NCBI GenBank assembly: GCA_029945375.1
Contig: CM057058.1
Coordinates: forward strand, 1,116,001 to 1,180,000
Source of the DNA: Agaricus subrufescens
Lineage: Eukaryota > Basidiomycota > Agaricomycetes > Agaricales > Agaricaceae
Reading direction: 5' to 3'
Length of the DNA: 64,000 bases
The notes below the pieces were generated by a model that saw nothing but the letters and a program-made list of their open reading frames with translations, ran no database searches and had not been told where the DNA came from. Below are positions 56,285-64,000 of the stretch, piece by piece. A program made the position numbers and the translations under genes. The first letter of the stretch is position 1, and each line of letters opens with the position of its first letter.

Positions 56285-59219
56285 TTATACAGCTCTCCGA
56301 AGATCCTCGAGCGTCTGCGAATTCCAAAGCCACACCCGATAGGTCCACTCCGACAAGCCATCCTCCGCATCAACAAACTGAAATTCTACACAGGTGTCTT
56401 CCGCTGAAGCAAACATAATCCAGACAGGATGGTCCGGATGTAAGTTGATCCAACTTTCCACTTGGCGTTCAAGCCGCTGAAAACAGAATGTACAGCTGTC
56501 ATCAAATACCGTGGTCCAGTTCTGTTCCTTGCCTAGGTCCCAATGACCCACTCGTTCATGCTGTATGATATATCTTCAACAGGCACTCATGGGCGCAAAC
56601 CTTTCACTTACCTCGCAGGAGGAATTCAACGGGTCAGGTAGAGCCACCGCTGTCACCGGACGACGGAACTGAAGCTTACAATCGAGATATGTACTGAGAC
56701 GATCTTTTCCAATTGACTTCGCGGATATTTGCTTGAGTAAACCGTGCCGCGTGAATTCTTGACATCGAGATTTATCCTGATGTGAAACATCAGTTGTATA
56801 AACGGAGAAGATATAGATTATGTACCACTTACAAACACAAAATCAGATAACTCACAACATGGAAATCGCTTCCAGTAATCCTGAAACTGCGCGGTCAAGA
56901 GCTTAATACAGAAGTCGCTCTGGAACGCCGGATCTCCACGTTTCATTCCCGCCGCAACCTCTCCAATAGCCAGCTTATACATACTCAATCGCGTACAATC
57001 AACATCCCAATCAACTCCCTCATCAACCCGCCAAGTAGTTGAGATCGTGCCACCGGTACCATCCTTGCGAGCCAGCTTACCGTATAAAAATTTATAATCC
57101 ACTTCACCATAATCAATGCCATCAGGAGCCTCCTTTAGTACCCTGAATGCACACCGCGTCTTGAGATCCTGCGCTTCAAGTTCAAGATCGGTGGAAAACC
57201 CAGATCGGAATAGGTAATCGATAAGTGATTTGTGGAATGGTTCGAGCTCTTTCTTATGGGCTTCATGGCGCTGGGGGAAATTCAAAACAGAGCGGAGGCG
57301 ATTGAGAGCAACATAAGCTTCGTCAGGAGTCATCCCCAACCAATTGCACATGACGACGAAATTGCTCTCAGATGACGACAGGACCAAATGCCAATCCGAT
57401 GCTAATAGCAGTAGGAGTTTTCGAGCATTATTCATAATTTTGGGGGGAACCTTGGACAGGATTCGGGAATACAGCGCATCGAGTAGAGCCATCGGGTGCT
57501 GTTCCTGGGGTATATCGGTCATTGGAAGCTTGTCAATGACATTCAGCACATCAGAGAGCTGCGATACCGGGTCGCAAACATTCGTGTCGCCGATGTATCT
57601 AACGACAGTCTGTGCGTACGCAAACAGTCCGCCTGCAGCATTGGCCAATTTCCACAAATGTTGTTCGTCAGGCCATTGTGGACCAAGAAAGTCAGATGCT
57701 TTCCCGATCTCCATCAGCTCGTGCCGAAGATATCTTTCAACATCTGCCCGAGCCTCGTCAGAATCTACAGCGATCTCCTCCTTCTCATATGTCGGTATCA
57801 CTTCGGGTCTCGAAAAGAAGGATGTGATGTGCGACTCGGGGCGGCTGGCGATTAGCCATACGATTGGTGAGGAAGAATGTGAGATGCAAAAAGTAGAGAT
57901 GAGGCGGAGGAGTTCGACCTGAGTGCGTGTGTCGTTGCATTCGTCAAGTCCATCAATAATGATCAGCACACGCCCGCCCGTATTGAGGTCCGGATTTTTG
58001 ATGAAGGGTTGAACAATGAACTTTTCGAATTGGATAGACATTGACGACTGAAAGAGGGAAGGGTCACGGCTGACCTGGGCCTCAATGATCTGGCGGTATA
58101 AGTCTGATTTTGCAGCAAATTGGTAGGAAAGAGTCAAGATAGCTTTTGTTCCATCATTGCGTCCATTGATAGAAAAGAAGACGGACGCATTGGAGGCCAC
58201 CTCAAGGAGAGGAGACTCGGCGACATTCTGCATGACAGCAGACTTTCCTACCCCCGCCGCACCGACTACCCAGCGCATCTTTTGCATTCCGTCGCAGTGA
58301 GCGATAAAGTTGACACACCGTTCGAGGATGGCCAACCGTGTTCCGGGATGACATCGTGGGGGAGGATCACGAGCAGAGGAATCTGCTGATGCTCCCGGGA
58401 TTGTCCTCTCGAGAAATTTCTCCATGACTGTAAAAACGTGACGATTAATAGTGATATCGAAACAAACATGTTACTTACAGTTGTTCGAATTGTTGAAGCT
58501 GTTTAACGTGACTGGCGTACATTCAACGTTGGGAAATCAATCATGCAAACCAAATCTTTCTTACCACTGCCAACATTTCCATCGATGAAGTTCCCTGTTG
58601 CGGACATATTATGAGCTTGATGAAACATGCCCTGATGCGGATGCTGTGGTGACGGCACATCCGCGCTCGGAGGGGTCTTTGATCATTTCAACGTCAGCGA
58701 TAACAACTAACTGCTAACAGATACACTCACCCTCTGTTGTTCCAGAACCGAAGATGATTGTGATGGCGTTGGAAGTGAATATAGCTGATGCTGAGATTGG
58801 GTTGATGCCGGAAGATGTGGCAGATGAAGGAGCGGCTGGTGAATCGAATCCGGGGGGCTGAGCCTGGTTCCATAGTTCGCGTCGATTGGTGTGAGTATCT
58901 GAGGAACCTGGGAGGTCGGGACAGTGGAGCTTCCCGTTGGCCTGTCATCATTATTGCGTCCTGTAATGCTATGAGTTTGTGTTGGAATGCTCGGAGCTAG
59001 TGGACAAGTACCAGTAGCGGTTGGTGCGGCCTGTTCCGGAGCACTATGCATAGAGGACCGGCCGGAGGACACAGCGGGAGATGGGCTAAGATATGGAGAA
59101 TGGGAGGCGGCCGGCACCGCATCAGCATGCGTACCAGCTGGAGTTGGTTCTGGCAAATGCGAGGGGCGTGAGCGATGAGAACGTAGGAATCGAGGCACAC
59201 GGAAGGAAAAATCTGGCAT
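56285..59219 (-). CDS. NACHT NTPase F, complete
   Basis: Six in-phase exons on the minus strand: 58731-59219, 58565-58676, 58479-58511, 56833-58427, 56612-56776 and 56285-56560. They give 889 aa. Exon 1 encodes 163 Ser/Pro-rich residues starting MPDFSFRVPRFL. Exon 2 ends FIDGNVGSG. The 33 nt microexon gives VTLNSFNNSNN. Exon 4 has CHPGTR, Walker A GAAGVGKS (about 267-274), Walker B VLIIIDGLDECND (about 365-377), and WLIASRPESHITSFFSR. The 165 nt exon begins DKSRCQEF. The last exon has CTFC and SEWTY. It is closest to D. It is separated from the rest of the array by the giant transposon. Confidence 0.9.
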
Positions 59220-59340
59220 CGCGACGATCGAGGGCGGAGGCAAGGGGCATCCGCTGCCCGACACCGGAAATGATGACTGCAACGTGCCCACAGCTAGCGC
59301 CCAGCGAAGCTCATGATCAGCGAACAGTCGAAGCCATGTT

Positions 59341-59348
59341 ATTTATAG
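59341..59348 (-). promoter_or_regulatory. TATA box of NACHT gene F
   Basis: CTATAAAT on the minus strand, about 122 bp upstream of the ATG, in the same CTATAAATAACATGG context as gene D. GCACGTTGCAGT lies at 59275-59290. Confidence 0.65.
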
Positions 59349-61677
59349 ACATCCCCTCTAATGCCCCTACCTTTCGTATCCTCGCCCTTGTCCTTTCGCG
59401 TATCCGACCAAACGCAGCCGTTTCTAGCGTTATACCCTTACACCTCCCAAAACTTGGCTTTTTACTCTACCGAAGGTTACCAATCCACCCTGGTTAAAGT
59501 CAACCCAGTCTTTCCGCAGAGCGAGCTGTACATTATCATGATTAAAAAACTCAAGAGAACCCTTCACTGACTATAATGTTGTCACCAGATACCCGAATCT
59601 TGATTCCACAGATCACCTCATCTCTTCGCTCAACGATACAACTCCCTTTCGCAGCGGGGTTCTCTCTGAGTCTAGCTGCAGTGTTCTCGATCATAGCTGT
59701 GAACAAAAGGACATTAATATGTCGACGACATGATTTTGAACGCTGGGGAAACTTTTAAAAGTCAAACCCTCCTACCTAACTGATTCAATCAGGAAATGAA
59801 CTTGAAGCTCAACAGCACATCTTAGATTTGATGACTAATTCCCGACGTAGCCCAAAGACTGTTGACAGGGTACTTCATGCGCGAAAGTGTCAGCTTTTGC
59901 ACACCGACCAGTGAGATTCCCTCTGTTCCCCTTCCTGCTCCATGAAGTGCGAATGTCCATCTTGTCCAACGATAGAGAGAATCCCGCAGATCTTATCTAC
60001 GGTTGCAGTACAAGTGCAAAACAGCTCCGGGCACCGGTGTTGGCAGATCAACCGATTTTGACGACTGGTCAAGTCGGATGACCAATTAACAGTCACCAAA
60101 GTCGCGCGACCGTCACTCGACCACGACCTTCCCACCACCTAAAGTACTCCTGACATTGTTGTATGCAAAGATGTCGGACGACTGTCCCAGAGTGCAAAAA
60201 AGGAATATCGCATCAATTAATGATGTCTGAGACTTAAGTAATGAGAGCTGAGCAAGAGTCAATGCGCTTGAGATGCGGATTGACGACATCCCCAAATTTG
60301 ACTCTCCATATTAGGAGACCTTACATTCCAGATTTTCGAGCTTCACATTTCAAGACGAGCTTGAATCACTGATAAATATGGATGCTCCAGGCGGGGTGAT
60401 GGATGACGAGGGCACTAACTCATCTACAGGTAATTATCATTTTCTAATCGTGTATATATTCTACATATCTTGTATAATATTTAGATTCTATTCGAGGTCC
60501 GCACAATGACACCAATCCATGACCCACCACGCTGACATGACCGTCTCGGCTGAACCCGAGTGAGCCATCAGGCCATCATGATCGGTCGGCGGTCGCCAGT
60601 CGGATGACGGTCGAGTGACTATTGCCAACACTGCCGGACACTATACCAAGGAGTATCCAACGGAAAGCCACTCCCGAAAGCAAAAAATTGCCTTTGTAAT
60701 CATGGATAGAAATCGATTTTTTTTTTTTAATTTTTTTTTAAATTTTGTGTACGCCCATCTTTCGTGGCCAGGACGATCCACAAGAGGAGCGTGGCAACTT
60801 GATCAGATATAATCTGAATGCATTACGTCAAACGCTCTCCAAACAACACAGAAAGCTTCAATTGACTCAGAACTCTCAGACCCAGAACTTTGGGTGTTCA
60901 GTGTTTTCAGTGAATGTATTAAGATATCAATAATCACCCTGTGTTATCACTGAATTATTCTTTTCAGCCACCGATCGTTAAAATGTTATTCCGCATACCC
61001 TGCGCATACCAGACAAAATAAATTTTTAGGCCAACCTGCGGTCCGAGAAGGCGCCAAGATCTTTGTATTGAGATGTTCTCTAATAGCTGGCATCCTATAG
61101 GCCAGACCGTGTGACTCAACTCTTTTGTAAGTTTCCCAATTCCGGATCGAAAGAAAGTTGATTTAGCCAATCGTCCTATCCCGGTACCCCCCAGTCAGTT
61201 GATAGATCCTTGGTAACATGCAGTCGCACGCCTATAAAGGCGATACATACATAAATAGCAACATCATCTCCATTCGTGAGTGCCGACTTATTTCCAATCG
61301 TAACCCCAGACCGATCTAAATTTATGTAACCATTACCACGCAGCTGTCACTTCCTTTCTATTTGATTCCGCCAGCCCTTACACGAGAGAACGATCAGCCT
61401 CCACGTGTATAACTTTGAAAATCTGAGCGGAAACATGACGAATTTCATCAATATCTGATGATCAGAGCATATGTTTTTCTCGGGCGGAGTTCGTGAGAAT
61501 CCAACGTCAATGTCAGTGGAACTACGGAACCGGGCCGCACGGTTAAATTTCGCCAAATATTGAACGGATGCACCCAGGACATACCAGACGGGAATCACAG
61601 TGGGAGAGGTTCATTTATAAGAACAAGAGATTGACAACTTGGCTCTCCCGCAATTCTCCACATTTCACACACCCAGC
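59349..61677. other. Intergenic, no supported gene
   Basis: ORFs are short and without motifs. Two adjacent T-tracts lie at 60717-60745. The stretch between the NACHT array and the aldo-keto reductase gene otherwise shows nothing recognisable. Confidence 0.5.
61612..61623 (+). promoter_or_regulatory. Possible TATA element of the aldo-keto reductase gene
   Basis: CATTTATAAGAA about 60 bp before the ATG at 61678, followed by a pyrimidine-rich leader. Confidence 0.4.
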
Positions 61678-62868
61678 ATGGTTTCTGTTCCTCTCATCGC
61701 TCTCAAATCAGGCTTCAAGATGCCACAAGTAGGGTACGTAGAAATCTTATAGGACAATATTTGCCGCTGACATTGATTTTACCCTCAGCTTTGGCCTATG
61801 GAAGGTAAATGGAAGTGCTGATGCCGTCTACAACGCTATCAAGACTGGTTATCGTCTCTTCGATGGTGCCTTCGGTACGCCCTCATCTGCCTCTTCATTA
61901 GATCATATCTTATAATTCATATCTCTAGATTACGGCAACGAAGAGGAAGCCGGCAAGGGCATCAAGCGCGCCATTGACGAGGGCCTAGTAAAACGCGAGG
62001 ACCTCTTCATTACCTCAAAACTCTGGAACAGTTTCCACGAGAAAGACAAAGTGGAGCCCATCGTCCGCCAACAACTGAAGTGGTGGGGTATCGAGTACGC
62101 CTGTCCTACACTTATTCGTCTCACACAGAACACCTGATAAATCAATTCCCAGATACTTTGATCTCTTCCTGATCCACTTCCCCGTCGCTCTCAAATACGT
62201 AGACTACACAAAATTCTATCCCACAGGATGGACATACAAGGATGAACACGACCATGACCACGGCGTCAAACCCGCCAACGTCCCCATCCGTGAAACATGG
62301 GAAGCCATGGAAGAACTCGTCTCAAAAAAGCTCGCCCGCTCAATCGGCGTATCCAACTTCCAAGGCTCCCTCCTCATGGACGTTCTCCGCTACGCCAAAG
62401 TCCCCGTCTCAGTCCTCCAAATCGAACATCACCCCTACCTCGCCCAACCCAACCTCATCTCCCTCGCCAAACAAGAAGGCATCGCCGTCACCGCCTACTC
62501 ATCTTTTGGTCCTCAAAGCTTCATAGAACTAGGATGGGAAAAAGCCAAGAAACTCCAACCTCTCTTCCAACATCCCCTAATCGTTTCAATTGCCAAAGCT
62601 CACAACAGGTCTCCCGCCCAAGTCCTCCTTCGATGGTCAACTCAACGCGGCATCGCTATCATTCCCAAGAGTAATTCCACGGAACGCTTGCAAGAAAATC
62701 TTGACTCTCTCAATATTGAACTCACTCAAAAAGAGATTGATGATATTTCAGGTTTGGATGAGAATATTCGATTCAATGAACCTGTCGATGTGGGTATTAA
62801 ACACCTGTGTGTTATTATGATCTCACAATTTCCCTCAGTACCTTGGCACACTTCATATCTTTGCCTGA
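61678..62868 (+). CDS. Aldo-keto reductase, D-xylose reductase type
   Basis: Five exons: 61678-61733, 61789-61874, 61929-62094, 62153-62789 and 62839-62868. They are in phase and give 324 aa. The last intron is needed to obtain the normal ending YLGTLHIFA; reading through it gives an unrelated tail. The AKR tetrad is visible: Asp and Tyr in FDGAFDYGNEEE, Lys in ITSKLW, His in LIHFPV. The NADP-binding motif is [13 protein letters not shown]. Other family marks are FKMPQVGFGLWKV, IGVSNFQ and QIEHHPYL. The family reduces aldoses such as xylose to polyols with NAD(P)H in the cytosol. Length matches the family (about 320 aa). Confidence 0.93.
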
Positions 62869-63237
62869 GCTGGCTGGTAAATAAATGTTTATATATAAGA
62901 TATTACTGTCGAGCAATTGGATACCAAATGTATATGGTGCGACTATTACACTTTTCATATGATTCGCCCAGGACTGAGGACTCAACAAAATAACTGCAAG
63001 TCAAGGCCACAATTTAAAACCGACTCTCGAAACACATTGTCTGTTTATAGAGTAATGATTTCCATAGAACATTCTCATCAATTACTTTTATCCTGAGGTA
63101 ACACAAATCTAATACCAACACATTCCGTCCATAAGAAAAAGCGATAGTCCATGATCGATGCAGTACATGATTTTCTACGATTCAATGAAAGAAAAACGAA
63201 GTCCAAAACCAAGGGCCTGGGCACTTGTAAAAAAAGA
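62869..63237. other. Convergent 3' intergenic region
   Basis: This lies between the aldo-keto reductase (plus) and GFA1 (minus). It is AT-rich with no motif seen beyond possible 3' UTRs. Confidence 0.5.

Positions 63238-64000
<763 letters not shown>

Noticed and set aside
59219..59291. Upstream extension of NACHT F (and matching extensions of A, B and C) reaching GTG or TTG codons
   Set aside because: These extensions begin with non-ATG codons. The first ATG in frame gives the Met-Pro start shared by the paralogues, so I used that.
60717..60745. T-tracts as a retroposon poly(A) tail
   Set aside because: No retrotransposon body, reverse-transcriptase fragment or target duplication was seen next to them.
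62790..62993. Long C-terminal extension of the aldo-keto reductase
   Set aside because: It is produced by reading through a 49 bp intron. Splicing restores the typical ending YLGTLHIFA.

Overview
The window looks like nuclear DNA of a mushroom-forming basidiomycete (Agaricomycetes). Genes are cut by many 45-60 bp introns with GTRNGT donors. A family of NACHT NTPases is expanded in tandem, there is a Ty1/copia element and a Tnp2-type DNA transposon of a sort common in these fungi, and ordinary fungal metabolic genes sit at the right edge. No bacterial or viral features were seen. All assignments come from reading the sequence; no database search was run.

Region 1 (1-27.3 kb) is a same-strand (minus) array of NACHT genes: A (cut by the left edge), a decayed C-terminal fragment, B, C, D and E. 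E carries a nonsense codon. F is the same family at 56.3-59.2 kb. Complete members share a six-exon layout: a Ser/Pro-rich exon 1, a short exon 2, a 33-36 nt microexon, a 1.6 kb NACHT exon, a 165 nt exon and a last exon with a CxxC pair. A/B/C and D/E/F form two sequence subfamilies. Older NACHT relics with shared deletion scars lie between the intact genes. A full-length Ty1/copia element (14365-19646, LTRs of 373 bp, intact 1474-codon gag-pol) sits about 75 bp upstream of the TATA box of gene C.

Region 2 (27371-55487) is bounded by long inverted repeats that begin CACTGGGCCGG and is flanked by the direct repeat TACT. I interpret it as one 28.1 kb DNA transposon that landed between NACHT genes E and F. 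Its transposase (Tnp2/Transposase_21 type, 50.1-54.2 kb, one in-frame TAG) and a companion gene lie at the right end. The interior carries cargo: a Ras-like GTPase with an Arg at Ras position 60 and a membrane tail, a SUN-domain protein, a WD40 protein with a membrane tail, a coiled-coil protein, two tandem paralogues of unknown family and several further unknown genes. A broken unspecific-peroxygenase gene and a dispersed family of GGCC-N5-GGCC palindromes are also present.

Region 3 (55.5-64 kb) returns to host sequence: NACHT gene F, an intergenic stretch, an aldo-keto reductase of the D-xylose reductase type, and the 3' end of glucosamine-fructose-6-phosphate aminotransferase.

The host genes suggest an innate-recognition (NLR-like) cluster beside housekeeping carbohydrate genes. 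The cluster has been reshaped by unequal duplication, copia insertion and arrival of the giant cargo transposon.
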